The notes under the pieces were generated by a model. That model was not told the DNA's origin, ran no database searches, and saw only the letters and a program-made list of their open reading frames with translations. From assembly GCA_024635815.1 (NCBI GenBank), contig JAGXIG010000107.1, positions 1 to 6,763 of the forward strand: a stretch of 6,763 nucleotides of DNA, written 5' to 3'. Origin of the DNA: Salegentibacter sp. Its GTDB lineage: Bacteria; Bacteroidota; Bacteroidia; Flavobacteriales; Flavobacteriaceae. Position numbers and translations under genes: made by a program. This document shows, one piece after another, positions 1-6,494 of the stretch (position 1 is the stretch's first letter; the number at the start of each line of letters is the position of its first letter).

Positions 1-29
1 CTAGAAGCTGAAACAAGCTCAGCTTGACG
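1..29 (-). repeat. Dispersed palindromic repeat, copy A
   Basis: Read on the minus strand, this stretch aligns without gaps to the repeat at 3358-3386. It starts CGTCA, then has a 7-bp stem (AAGCTGA/TCAGCTT; plus-strand arms 5-11 and 19-25) around a 7-base loop GCTTGTT, then CTA. Copy B has stem ATCCTGA/TCAGGAT and loop ACTTGTT. The two stem positions that differ are changed on both sides, so pairing is kept. It lies downstream of the transaldolase stop and touches the window edge, so its outer boundary is unknown. I infer a REP-like intergenic element. Similar CTGAA-CTTGTTTCAG words are, from memory, common between genes in flavobacterial genomes. Confidence 0.6.
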
Positions 30-80
30 AAAACAAGATCTCTTTAAATAGCCTTTCTGCTAATTTATTTCCGTAATTAC

Positions 81-737
81 TTACTGATTCCCTTTCTTAT
101 AATCGGCAAGGAATTTTTCTAAGCCAATATCGGTAAGTGGGTGTTTTAATAAACCTTCAATAGAAGAAAGTGGCCCGGTCATAACATCGGCACCTAACTT
201 AGCGCATTCCAAAACGTGCATAGAATGACGTATAGATGCTGCAAGTATTTCGGTTTCAAAACCGTAGTTATCATATATCAACCTAATATCTTCAATAAGG
301 TTTAGACCATCGGTAGAGATATCATCTAAACGGCCAATAAACGGAGAAACATAAGTTGCTCCCGCTTTTGCAGCCAATAAAGCCTGTCCTGCAGAAAATA
401 CTAAAGTACAGTTGGTTTTAATTCCGTTGTCGCTAAAGTATTTAATTGCTTTAATCCCTTCTTTAATCATAGGAACTTTTACAATAATTTGCTCATGCAA
501 TTCTGCCAGCTCCTCACCTTCTCTAACTATTCCGTCAAAATCGGTAGCGATTACCTCAGCACTCACATCACCATCTACAATCTCACAAATTTCTCTATAA
601 TGCTTGTAAATATTATCTTTTCCGGAAATTCCTTCTTTCGCCATTAAAGACGGATTGGTAGTTACACCATCTAAAACCCCAAGTGCCTGGGCTTCCCTTA
701 TTTGATCAAGATTGGCAGTATCAATAAAAAATTTCAT
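81..737 (-). CDS. tal: Transaldolase, short TalC/FSA-type
   Basis: A complete 218-residue class I aldolase-fold enzyme, the usual length for the small transaldolase/fructose-6-phosphate aldolase family. It transfers a dihydroxyacetone unit between sugar phosphates in the cytosolic non-oxidative pentose phosphate pathway. Visible landmarks are FIDTAN with Asp6 at the N-terminus, TTNPS (26-30), the Schiff-base lysine Lys87 in IIVKVP, NCT (109-111), SPFIGR (131-136) and AASIR (166-170). Two residues argue for transaldolase over fructose-6-phosphate aldolase: Glu61, where the E. coli aldolase has Gln59, and Phe133, where that enzyme has Tyr131. Translation starts at ATG with an A/T-rich leader. 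It follows the SDR gene by 38 bases on the same strand and may be co-transcribed, or use its own -7 box at 771-778. No clear terminator is visible downstream. Family is certain; the substrate preference is inferred. Confidence 0.93.
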   Translation of the reverse strand: MKFFIDTANLDQIREAQALGVLDGVTTNPSLMAKEGISGKDNIYKHYREICEIVDGDVSAEVIATDFDGIVREGEELAELHEQIIVKVPMIKEGIKAIKYFSDNGIKTNCTLVFSAGQALLAAKAGATYVSPFIGRLDDISTDGLNLIEDIRLIYDNYGFETEILAASIRHSMHVLECAKLGADVMTGPLSSIEGLLKHPLTDIGLEKFLADYKKGNQ

Positions 738-770
738 AATCTATAGTTGTTTATTAATATGTTGTATTCG

Positions 771-778
771 CAAAATTA
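771..778 (-). promoter_or_regulatory. Possible -7 box for the transaldolase gene
   Basis: The minus strand reads TAATTTTG, an exact match to the Bacteroidota -7 consensus TAnnTTTG. It lies 33 bases upstream of the transaldolase ATG and overlaps the stop codon of the SDR gene. I see no TTG -33 element at 19-21 bases further upstream, and the region is AT-rich, so a chance match is possible. If real, it would let the transaldolase be transcribed independently of the SDR. Confidence 0.35.
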
Positions 779-1597
779 TAACTTATAATGCTTTAGGAGC
801 ATCTTTTCATAAACTTTATCGGGCAAAATTCGTTTTAAACCTACTGAGAATTTCTGAAGTACTTCCCCAACTTTATAATGCCCGCGAGGATCTTTTTCCT
901 GAATAATCTTGTGCACGGCCTTAGCCATTAGTAAAGGATCTTTCCCGGCATCAACATCTTTGTTCATTAATTTCAGGGTATTACCGTAGGGTTCTTTATA
1001 AGGAGAATCTTCCAGCACAGGTGCGTGATAACGTCCTGCCGCGATATTGGTGGCAAAATCGCCAGGTGCTACATTGGTCATTTTAATATTAAAATCTTTT
1101 AATTCCATTCTAAAAGCTTCGGTAGTGAGTTCCAAAGCTCCTTTTGAAGCCGAATAAATTCCGCGGTAAGGCAAGCCCATATAACCGGCGATAGAAGTAA
1201 TATTTATAATTAATCCGCTGTTTTGTTTTCTCATTCCCGGCAAAACCGCTTTTATCACTTTTATAGGTCCAAAATAATTGGTTTCAAAAGCTTTAGCGAT
1301 TTCCTCGTCCGGCGTTTCCTCGATTGGCCCGGTAATTCCAACTCCGGCATTATTGATAAGCACATCAATTTTACCATGTTCAGCAATAATTTGATCAATT
1401 GCTGCAGCAATAGTTTCTTTTTTGGTTACGTCTAAAGCGACCATTGCAAAAGGAGGATGGGATATTTTTGAAGGATTCCGGCTGGTACCGTAAACTTTGA
1501 AATTCTGTTTTGAAAGATATTCGCCTATAGATTTTCCGATTCCGGAAGAAGCCCCGGTAATAAGCACTACTTTTTGAGGAGAAGCATTTGTTTTCAT
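776..1597 (-). CDS. Short-chain dehydrogenase/reductase (classical SDR)
   Basis: A 273-residue NAD(P)-dependent oxidoreductase with a Rossmann fold. Seen in order: cofactor-binding TGASSGIG (14-21), an Asp-Val pair after the third strand (LDV, 55-57), NNAG (82-85), Asn107 in ETNYFG, catalytic Ser135 in ITSIAG, and the YSASK motif with Tyr148 and Lys152, then APG (177-179). All catalytic residues are present. The arginine after the second strand (GTSR, Arg40) hints at NADP(H) preference, which is inference. The substrate cannot be told from sequence. The C-terminal third (roughly 190-273) is long and basic, as in SDRs acting on lipid or steroid-like substrates, but this is not diagnostic. I chose the ATG at 1597. 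The frame stays open to an ATG at 1663, but those 22 extra codons would run into the SRP RNA and precede the normal SDR start. Confidence 0.9.
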   Translation of the reverse strand: MKTNASPQKVVLITGASSGIGKSIGEYLSKQNFKVYGTSRNPSKISHPPFAMVALDVTKKETIAAAIDQIIAEHGKIDVLINNAGVGITGPIEETPDEEIAKAFETNYFGPIKVIKAVLPGMRKQNSGLIINITSIAGYMGLPYRGIYSASKGALELTTEAFRMELKDFNIKMTNVAPGDFATNIAAGRYHAPVLEDSPYKEPYGNTLKLMNKDVDAGKDPLLMAKAVHKIIQEKDPRGHYKVGEVLQKFSVGLKRILPDKVYEKMLLKHYKL

Positions 1598-1639
1598 AGG
1601 CTGCAAAGATGCGATAAAATTTAGAACCTTTAGAAACAA

Positions 1640-1738
1640 AAAATGGCAAGCTCCCCACATCACACCGCTACGACCGCCTACCCTTGCTGCGTTCCTGCCC
1701 TGGGGGATTCAGCAGGAGCTGGTTGTGTGGGACTTGCC
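1640..1738 (-). ncRNA. ffs: Signal recognition particle RNA (small, 4.5S type)
   Basis: This RNA of about 99 nucleotides pairs with Ffh to target nascent membrane and secreted proteins to the membrane. The minus strand folds into one long rod. GGCAAG at 1733-1738 pairs with CUUGCC at 1645-1650, followed by UCCCACAC against GUGUG...GUGGGGA. The apical domain has the family signature CAGG-GCAGGAACGC-AGCA, with GGAA tetraloop bases at 1692-1695 and the flanking symmetric loop bound by Ffh. It has no Alu domain, as usual for the short bacterial form. A U-run (1638-1643) directly follows the closing stem and can act as terminator. Ends are estimated from the helix and the T-tract. It is transcribed towards the SDR gene, 43 bases from the SDR start codon. 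Confidence 0.92.
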
Positions 1739-1742
1739 GCTG

Positions 1743-1772
1743 CAAATATACAATCTTTCCTACTTTACGCAA
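1743..1772 (-). promoter_or_regulatory. SRP RNA promoter (Bacteroidota type)
   Basis: On the minus strand a TTG (1770-1772) is followed after exactly 19 bases by TATATTTG (1743-1750), matching the Bacteroidota housekeeping sigma pattern TTG-N19-TAnnTTTG. The -7 box ends about five bases before the inferred 5' end of the SRP RNA at 1738. This fits the close spacing of -7 boxes to start sites in this phylum and supports the RNA's 5' boundary. Confidence 0.75.
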
Positions 1773-1826
1773 GTATTTTTTGAAGTGAATTAAGTATTTT
1801 AGCAAGGTATTTAATGCAAAAGAAGA

Positions 1827-2894
1827 ATGAATAAATTTAAGTTCCTGTCTCTGTTATTATTAGGCTTTATAATTTTTTCCTGCGGAAGTAATTCCGATAA
1901 AAAAACTTCTTATTTTAAGTTGAAAACCGCTGAAAATAAGACCGAATTTAAGTTGGGGGAAACGATTGAAGGCTCTATCGAAAATTTGAAAGACCGTCAA
2001 ATCGATTCTATTCAACTTTATTTTCAGCAAGAGTATCTTCGAACTTTAAAAGCTGAAACTTCTTTTTCTGTTTCATTAGAAAACACAAAATTAGGACGTC
2101 AAAAACTGGAAGCAATTGTTTTTTCTGAAGGAGAAACCGATACCATTAGCGATAATCTTAAGGTTTTAAACAACCAGTCTCCAAAAGCTTATACCTATAA
2201 GGTAATTAAGGAATATCCGCACGATAGCGAAGCCTACACCCAGGGCCTGGAATTTTATCAGGATACTTTATACGAAAGCACCGGGCAATACGGAAATTCT
2301 TCTCTAAGAAAAATAAATCTTGAAACGGGAGAAGTGCTAAATAAAATCAACCTGGAAGACACTTATTTTGGCGAAGGACTTACCATTCTCGATAATAAAC
2401 TTTACCTGCTTACCTGGCGCAAAAAAGAAGGTTTGATCTATAATCTCGATAATTTTGAACAAACCGGCACTTTTGGCTACAACCAAAGCAAGGAAGGCTG
2501 GGGCTTATGTAATGACGGAACAAAACTTTATAAAAGCGATGGTACCGAAAAAATCTGGATTCTGGATGCGGAAACTTTGGCTGAAAAAGATTTTATACAA
2601 GTGGCTACCAACACCAAAATTTATTCAAAATTCAATGAATTGGAATGGGTTGACGGAAAAATTTATGCCAATACTTACCAGTTTCCCAGTGTTACCATTA
2701 TAAATCCTGAAAACGGAGCAATAGAAGGGGTGATAGATTTTAGGGGATTACGGGAACGTTTATCTAATCTTGAAGATTTGGATTCTCAAAATCACGTTTT
2801 AAACGGAATTGCCTATAATCAAAATACCAACAAACTTTACGTGACCGGAAAAAACTGGGATAAGATTTTTGAAGTAGAAATAATCGAAAAATAA
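1827..2894 (+). CDS. Lipoprotein glutaminyl-peptide cyclotransferase
   Basis: A 355-residue protein predicted to convert N-terminal glutamine of peptides to pyroglutamate, releasing ammonia, outside the cytoplasm. The first 18 residues are a signal peptide (MNKFK, then a Leu/Ile/Phe core) ending in a lipobox-like IFSC with Cys19, so it should be lipid-anchored. Residues about 27-115 form a beta-rich N-terminal domain of unclear role. From about 120 the glutamine cyclotransferase beta-propeller begins, with the family signature YPHDSEAYTQGLEF (130-143), then ESTGQYGNSSLR (150-161), a WGLCNDG segment and NELEWVDGKIYAN. This is the plant/bacterial propeller type, unrelated to the metal-dependent animal enzyme. 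Start is the ATG preceded by AAAAGAAGA. Its stop overlaps the next gene by one base, implying translational coupling. No clean promoter was found; TATTTTTTG at 1774-1782 is one base too long for a -7 box. Confidence 0.9.
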   Translation: MNKFKFLSLLLLGFIIFSCGSNSDKKTSYFKLKTAENKTEFKLGETIEGSIENLKDRQIDSIQLYFQQEYLRTLKAETSFSVSLENTKLGRQKLEAIVFSEGETDTISDNLKVLNNQSPKAYTYKVIKEYPHDSEAYTQGLEFYQDTLYESTGQYGNSSLRKINLETGEVLNKINLEDTYFGEGLTILDNKLYLLTWRKKEGLIYNLDNFEQTGTFGYNQSKEGWGLCNDGTKLYKSDGTEKIWILDAETLAEKDFIQVATNTKIYSKFNELEWVDGKIYANTYQFPSVTIINPENGAIEGVIDFRGLRERLSNLEDLDSQNHVLNGIAYNQNTNKLYVTGKNWDKIFEVEIIEK

Positions 2895-3298
2895 TGGCTG
2901 AAACCCCGGAAATATTTGAACAAAGTTTTTTAGTTGAAGAACGGCATTTAGACGAGCAAAATCACGTGAATAACGTGCAGTATGTACAATGGGTTCAGGA
3001 TGTTGCGAAAGCGCACTGGGAAGCCCGGGCTACAAAGGAGCAAAATGAAAAATTCTTCTGGATAGTCGTAAAACATGAAATCAGTTATAAGCAGCAGGCT
3101 TTTTTGGGCGATAAGATCTTATTGCAAACTTACGTTGGTGAAACTTCTCACGTAAAATCTGTTCGTCACGTGATTATAAAAAATGCTGAAACCGGAAAAG
3201 TTTTGTTAGAAGCAAAAACCACCTGGGCGCTTATGGATCAGAAAAAGAAAAGACCTGCTAAGATTTCGGAAGAATTAAAGAAAGTTTTTCAGCAATAA
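2894..3298 (+). CDS. Acyl thioesterase, hot-dog fold (4HBT family)
   Basis: A 134-residue single hot-dog domain, the normal length for this family, predicted to hydrolyse acyl-CoA or acyl-ACP thioesters in the cytosol. The signature is near the N-terminus: DEQNHVNNVQYVQW from Asp20 to Trp33, the Asp-x-x-x-His-Val-Asn-Asn form also seen in acyl-ACP thioesterases and YbgC-like proteins. Later strands match the fold: VVKHEISYKQQAFLGDKILLQTYV, then HVIIKNAETGKVLLEAKTTWALMD. No signal peptide is present. The ATG overlaps the stop of the cyclotransferase gene (TAATG), so the two are almost surely on one mRNA, although a link between their activities is not obvious. The acyl substrate cannot be read from sequence. 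A strong hairpin follows 28 bases after the stop. Confidence 0.88.
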   Translation: MAETPEIFEQSFLVEERHLDEQNHVNNVQYVQWVQDVAKAHWEARATKEQNEKFFWIVVKHEISYKQQAFLGDKILLQTYVGETSHVKSVRHVIIKNAETGKVLLEAKTTWALMDQKKKRPAKISEELKKVFQQ

Positions 3299-3325
3299 TT
3301 TAAACCTAGCTCCAGTAGAAAACAT

Positions 3326-3417
3326 AAAAAAGCTTATTTGAAAGTTTGTTTATTTTCCGTCATCCTGAACTTGTTTCAGGATCTAACACGAAGAAACTCT
3401 TTCAAATAAGCTTTTTT
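3326..3417. terminator. Bidirectional terminator hairpin with repeat in its loop
   Basis: Perfect 19-base inverted arms lie at 3326-3344 (AAAAAAGCTTATTTGAAAG) and 3399-3417. Each arm carries A6 on its outer 5' side or T6 on its 3' side, so a U-run follows the stem on transcripts from either direction. It sits between two convergent genes, the thioesterase (plus) and glyA (minus), exactly where a shared terminator is expected. The loop is unusually long at 54 bases and contains palindromic repeat copy B, which would form a second, nested hairpin. Confidence 0.85.
3358..3386 (+). repeat. Dispersed palindromic repeat, copy B
   Basis: The stretch reads CGTC, then a 7-bp stem (3362-3368 ATCCTGA, 3376-3382 TCAGGAT) around the 7-base loop ACTTGTT, then CTAA. 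It matches copy A at 1-29 over about 28 aligned positions with five differences, four of which are two compensated base-pair swaps in the stem. It lies wholly in the loop of the bidirectional terminator. Confidence 0.65.
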
Positions 3418-3439
3418 AATATTAAGCTTTAAAAAGAAA

Positions 3440-4714
3440 TTACATTTTAAAAAGTGGTTTTCCTTTCATCATAGCTTTTACTTCCTGCTTTACGGCTTCA
3501 AGTTCACTATCATTATCTATATTGGTAATTACGCGTTCAATAAAGTCCACTATTTTAGGCATATCTGCTTCTATAAGTCCGCGGGTGGTAACTGCAGCTG
3601 TACCAATTCTAATTCCGGAAGTTACAAAAGGTGATTCATCATCAAAAGGAACCATATTTTTATTAACAGTAATTTCAGCTTTACTTAATGCTTCTTCAGC
3701 CTCTTTTCCGCTTACATTTTTATTTCTAAGGTCAATAAGCATACAATGATTATCGGTTCCACCTGAAATCACTTCATATCCTTTTTCAACAAAAATATCA
3801 GCTAGTTTTGCAGCGTTCTTTTTCACCTGTACGGTATAATGCAAAAACTCATCGGTTAAAGCTTCTCCAAAAGCAACCGCCTTTGCAGCGATAATATGCT
3901 CTAAAGGTCCACCCTGATTTCCTGGGAAAATTCCGCTATTAAGCAAAGTAGACATCTTTTTGAGTTTACCATTTTTAAGCTTTTGGCCAAAAGGATTATC
4001 AAAATCTTTACCCATCATTATAATTCCACCACGAGGCCCACGAAGGGTTTTGTGCGTGGTTGAAGTTACAATATGGCAATGCGGCATTGGGTCGCCAATT
4101 AGTCCTTTGGCGATTAGGCCGGCTGGATGCGCTATATCTGCAAACAGAATTGCTCCTACACTATCGGCAATCTCTCTAAATCTCTTATAATCAATCTCCC
4201 TTGAATATGCCGAAGCTCCAGCAATAATCATTTTAGGTTTTTCTCTTTCGGCAATTTCAGCAACCTGATCGTAATCTATTAGTCCGGTTTCCTTATCTAC
4301 CCCATAGAAAACAGGATTGTAAAGTTTTCCCGAGAAATTTACAGGGGAACCGTGGGTTAAATGTCCACCGTGGGAGAGATCGAATCCCAAAAATTTATCC
4401 CCCGGATTCAGGCAGGTATGAAATACCGCGGTATTAGCTTGTGAACCCGAGTGGGGCTGCACATTGGCATATTCAGCATTAAATAGTTCCTTTAAACGAT
4501 CTATGGCTAGTTGCTCTACTTTATCTACCACTTCACAACCGCCGTAATAGCGCTTGCCGGGGTAGCCTTCAGCATATTTATTGGTAAGAACAGAGCCGGC
4601 AGCTTCTAAAACCTGCTCACTCACAAAGTTCTCACTGGCTATTAACTCAAGTCCGTTAAGTTGGCGTTCTTTTTCTTCCGCAATTAAATTAAAAATTTCG
4701 GTGTCTCGTTGCAT
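3440..4714 (-). CDS. glyA: Serine hydroxymethyltransferase
   Basis: A complete 424-residue PLP enzyme, the usual bacterial length, that interconverts serine and glycine while loading tetrahydrofolate with a one-carbon unit in the cytosol. Landmarks: LIASENF (24-30), [15 protein letters not shown] (47-61) near the active site, HSGSQAN (88-94), the cofactor-contacting DIAHPAGL (193-200, Asp193 and His196), and the PLP lysine Lys222 in [13 protein letters not shown]. Near the C-terminus is [13 protein letters not shown]. Nothing key is missing. The ATG at 4714 is natural because the protein begins at the standard family start ([16 protein letters not shown]). It is divergent from fahA and has its own -7 box 27 bases upstream of the start. 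It shares a terminator with the convergent thioesterase gene. Confidence 0.97.
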   Translation of the reverse strand: MQRDTEIFNLIAEEKERQLNGLELIASENFVSEQVLEAAGSVLTNKYAEGYPGKRYYGGCEVVDKVEQLAIDRLKELFNAEYANVQPHSGSQANTAVFHTCLNPGDKFLGFDLSHGGHLTHGSPVNFSGKLYNPVFYGVDKETGLIDYDQVAEIAEREKPKMIIAGASAYSREIDYKRFREIADSVGAILFADIAHPAGLIAKGLIGDPMPHCHIVTSTTHKTLRGPRGGIIMMGKDFDNPFGQKLKNGKLKKMSTLLNSGIFPGNQGGPLEHIIAAKAVAFGEALTDEFLHYTVQVKKNAAKLADIFVEKGYEVISGGTDNHCMLIDLRNKNVSGKEAEEALSKAEITVNKNMVPFDDESPFVTSGIRIGTAAVTTRGLIEADMPKIVDFIERVITNIDNDSELEAVKQEVKAMMKGKPLFKM

Positions 4715-4740
4715 TTCAAAAGTTTACGTTAAATATTCAT

Positions 4741-4748
4741 CAAAAGTA
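4741..4748 (-). promoter_or_regulatory. Probable glyA -7 box
   Basis: The minus strand reads TACTTTTG, an exact TAnnTTTG match, 26 bases from the glyA ATG. It would place the start site near 4736 with a leader of roughly 20 A/T-rich bases. The -33 region at the expected distance reads TGTT, only a partial match. It faces the fahA promoter, with 32 bases between the two -7 boxes. Confidence 0.5.
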
Positions 4749-4757
4749 AGAAATACA

Positions 4758-4788
4758 TTCGGTTAATAACAGGAAAATAATATATTTG
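4758..4788 (+). promoter_or_regulatory. Probable fahA promoter
   Basis: TATATTTG at 4781-4788 is an exact TAnnTTTG -7 box and is identical to the SRP RNA -7 box in this window. TTCG at 4758-4761, one base off TTTG, lies 19 bases upstream. The implied start site near 4793 leaves a leader of about 30 A-rich bases before the ATG at 4824. It also rules out the upstream TTG at 4791 as a start codon. Confidence 0.6.
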
Positions 4789-4823
4789 GATTGATTAGAT
4801 TTCTTAATAAAAACAAAAATTAT

Positions 4824-6113
4824 ATGCCCATTACAGCTAACGACCCAAATAGAAAAACCTGGTTGGAAACATCGGAAAATACCGATTTCCCCATTCAGAA
4901 TATTCCTTTTGGGGTATTCCTAACCCGGGACGATGTAATTACCATAGGCTCCCGTATTGGAGACTTTGCGATAGATCTTGGTGCTTTGCATCAATTGGGC
5001 TATTTTGAAGGAATTCCGTTAACCGATGATATATTTTTACAGGACACCCTTAACGATTTTATTTCTGACGGAAAAAAGACCTGGCGACTGGTTCGTAACC
5101 GAATCGCTGATATTTTTGACGCTAAGAATGCCAAATTAAGGGATAATGAAGAGCATAGGAGCCGTGTGCTTTTTACGCTAGATGAGATAGAAATGCAAAT
5201 GCCGGTTCAGGTTGGTGATTACACCGATTTCTATTCTAGCAAAGAACACGCTACAAATGTTGGTACGATGTTCCGCGATCCTGAAAACGCGCTTTTACCA
5301 AACTGGCTACACATTCCAGTTGGTTACCACGGAAGAAGTTCTTCTATAATCCCAAGTGGAATCCCGGTTCACCGCCCACAAGGACAAACAAAACCTAAAG
5401 ATTCTGATACTCCTGTTTTTGGTCCATCAAAAAGAGTAGATTTTGAAGTTGAAATGGCTTTTATAACCACAGATGCGAATGTATTGGGAGAGCCTATTCC
5501 AATTGACGAAGCCGAAGATTATATCTTTGGAATGGTAATCTTTAATGACTGGAGTGCCAGAGATATTCAAGTTTGGGAATATGTGCCTTTAGGACCATTC
5601 CTGGCTAAAAATTTTGCTTCTTCTATTTCCCCCTGGATTGTTACTTTAGACGCTTTAGAGCCTTTTAGAACTGAAAGTCCGGAACCGGAAGTAGAATTAT
5701 TTCCATATTTAAGAAGTACGGGTAAGAAAAGTTTCGATATCAATCTTGAAGTTTCCCTTAAACCTGAAAATTCTGAAGAAACCCCGCTGGCAAAGACCAA
5801 TTTTAAGTATATGTACTGGAATATGAGTCAGCAGTTAGCACATCATACCGTAAATGGTTGCCCGGTGAATTCCGGAGATATGATGGCTTCGGGAACTATT
5901 TCGGGGAGCACACCAGATAGTTACGGTTCTATGTTAGAACTTTCCTGGAAAGGTGAAAAACCAATTAAACTTAAGGACGGCAGCGAACGTAAATTTATTG
6001 AAGATAACGATACAGTAATTATGCGCGGATATTGCCAAAGCGAAGGCCGCCGAATTGGTTTTGGCGAAGTAAGCAGCCAATTATTACCGGTTTTTGAACC
6101 TAAGAAGAAATAA
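4824..6113 (+). CDS. fahA: Fumarylacetoacetase
   Basis: A 429-residue enzyme that hydrolyses fumarylacetoacetate to fumarate and acetoacetate, the last step of tyrosine catabolism through homogentisate, in the cytosol. The N-terminal domain (about 1-120) has the family opening ending in FPIQNIPFGVF. The catalytic domain carries the metal ligands and catalytic residues at a constant +9 offset from the mouse enzyme: Asp135 and His142 in GDYTDFYSSKEHATNVG, Glu208 and Glu210 in DFEVEMAF, Asp242 in FNDWSARDIQ, and Lys262 in GPFLAKNF. The GTISG segment is also present. I chose the ATG at 4824 over the in-frame TTG at 4791, which sits at the promoter. It is divergent from glyA and followed by a terminator. 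No other tyrosine-degradation gene is visible in the window. Confidence 0.96.
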   Translation: MPITANDPNRKTWLETSENTDFPIQNIPFGVFLTRDDVITIGSRIGDFAIDLGALHQLGYFEGIPLTDDIFLQDTLNDFISDGKKTWRLVRNRIADIFDAKNAKLRDNEEHRSRVLFTLDEIEMQMPVQVGDYTDFYSSKEHATNVGTMFRDPENALLPNWLHIPVGYHGRSSSIIPSGIPVHRPQGQTKPKDSDTPVFGPSKRVDFEVEMAFITTDANVLGEPIPIDEAEDYIFGMVIFNDWSARDIQVWEYVPLGPFLAKNFASSISPWIVTLDALEPFRTESPEPEVELFPYLRSTGKKSFDINLEVSLKPENSEETPLAKTNFKYMYWNMSQQLAHHTVNGCPVNSGDMMASGTISGSTPDSYGSMLELSWKGEKPIKLKDGSERKFIEDNDTVIMRGYCQSEGRRIGFGEVSSQLLPVFEPKKK

Positions 6114-6121
6114 GTTACTTT

Positions 6122-6140
6122 TTCCCTTTTAGGAAGGGAA
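6122..6140 (+). other. Small hairpin after fahA
   Basis: TTCCCTT (6122-6128) pairs perfectly with AAGGGAA (6134-6140) around a 5-base loop, starting nine bases after the fahA stop. It lacks a following T-run, so it is unlikely to terminate on its own. It may protect the mRNA 3' end or simply be incidental. Confidence 0.4.
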
Positions 6141-6151
6141 CATATAATTAT

Positions 6152-6186
6152 AAAAACCTCTCAGACTTTGGATCTGTGAGGTTTTT
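6152..6186 (+). terminator. Intrinsic terminator of fahA
   Basis: AAAAACCTC (6152-6160) pairs with GAGGTTTTT (6178-6186). After a single T-T mismatch the stem continues as CAGA/TCTG, closing a 7-base loop. The T5 at the end of the stem gives the U-tract, and the matching A5 at its start would let it work on the opposite strand too. It lies 38 bases after the fahA stop. Confidence 0.8.
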
Positions 6187-6494
6187 AGATTTACAGAAGA
6201 TTGGTAAATAGAAAAACCCTAATATTCTCTATTTTTTTTCTTCTATTTGATTCCGAAAACCTAACTTCAATTTTAGTTTTTTTGTCACCATTAACATCAA
6301 TTTTTTACACTATTCTTTTCTCATAATGTTCAAAACCTCACCCTAAAATCATCTTCAATATAAAGATTAGTAGCCGGGAATTTTCTTATTATTTTTAAAG
6401 TTAGGTTTAAAAAAGCTTTTGTACATACTAAATATTTTATCATTTAGGCTGCAGCTAAATAATCTTTAAATGAAGAATTATTTCCTATATAATA
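6187..6494. other. AT-rich intergenic stretch without a clear gene
   Basis: About 300 bases with long A and T runs and no ORF of convincing length on either strand. An 11-base inverted repeat (AAACCTAACTT at 6257-6267, complement at 6398-6408) encloses 130 bases. On the minus strand two tiny ATG-started frames, 21 codons (stop at 6444) and 37 codons, lie 3 bases apart, with no motif I recognise. The stretch separates the fahA terminator from the insertion sequence and may hold decayed sequence. Confidence 0.4.

Noticed and set aside
412..600. 62-codon plus-strand frame opposite the transaldolase, with similar frames opposite SDR, glyA and fahA
   Set aside because: All are antisense to well-supported genes, low in complexity (Ser/Ile/Leu-rich) and without motifs.
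712..906. 64-codon plus-strand frame across the transaldolase-SDR gap
   Set aside because: It mostly lies antisense to the SDR C-terminus and has no start context or motif.
1395..1658. 87-codon minus-strand frame
   Set aside because: It overlaps the SDR gene and SRP RNA in another frame and has no recognisable motif; it is a shadow.
1598..1663. N-terminal extension of the SDR gene by 22 codons to an ATG at 1663
   Set aside because: It would translate the 3' end of the SRP RNA. The ATG at 1597 gives the normal SDR N-terminus, about a dozen residues before the glycine-rich motif.
2455..2703. 82-codon plus-strand frame inside the cyclotransferase gene
   Set aside because: It is a shadow in another frame of a gene with clear family motifs.
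4791..4823. TTG start for fumarylacetoacetase 11 codons upstream
   Set aside because: It lies next to the -7 box, at or before the expected transcription start, and the family begins near the ATG at 4824.
6202..6300. 28-codon open stretch on the minus strand (KIDVNGDKKTKIEV...)
   Set aside because: It has no start codon after the preceding stop and is short and Lys-rich as expected from AT-rich DNA.
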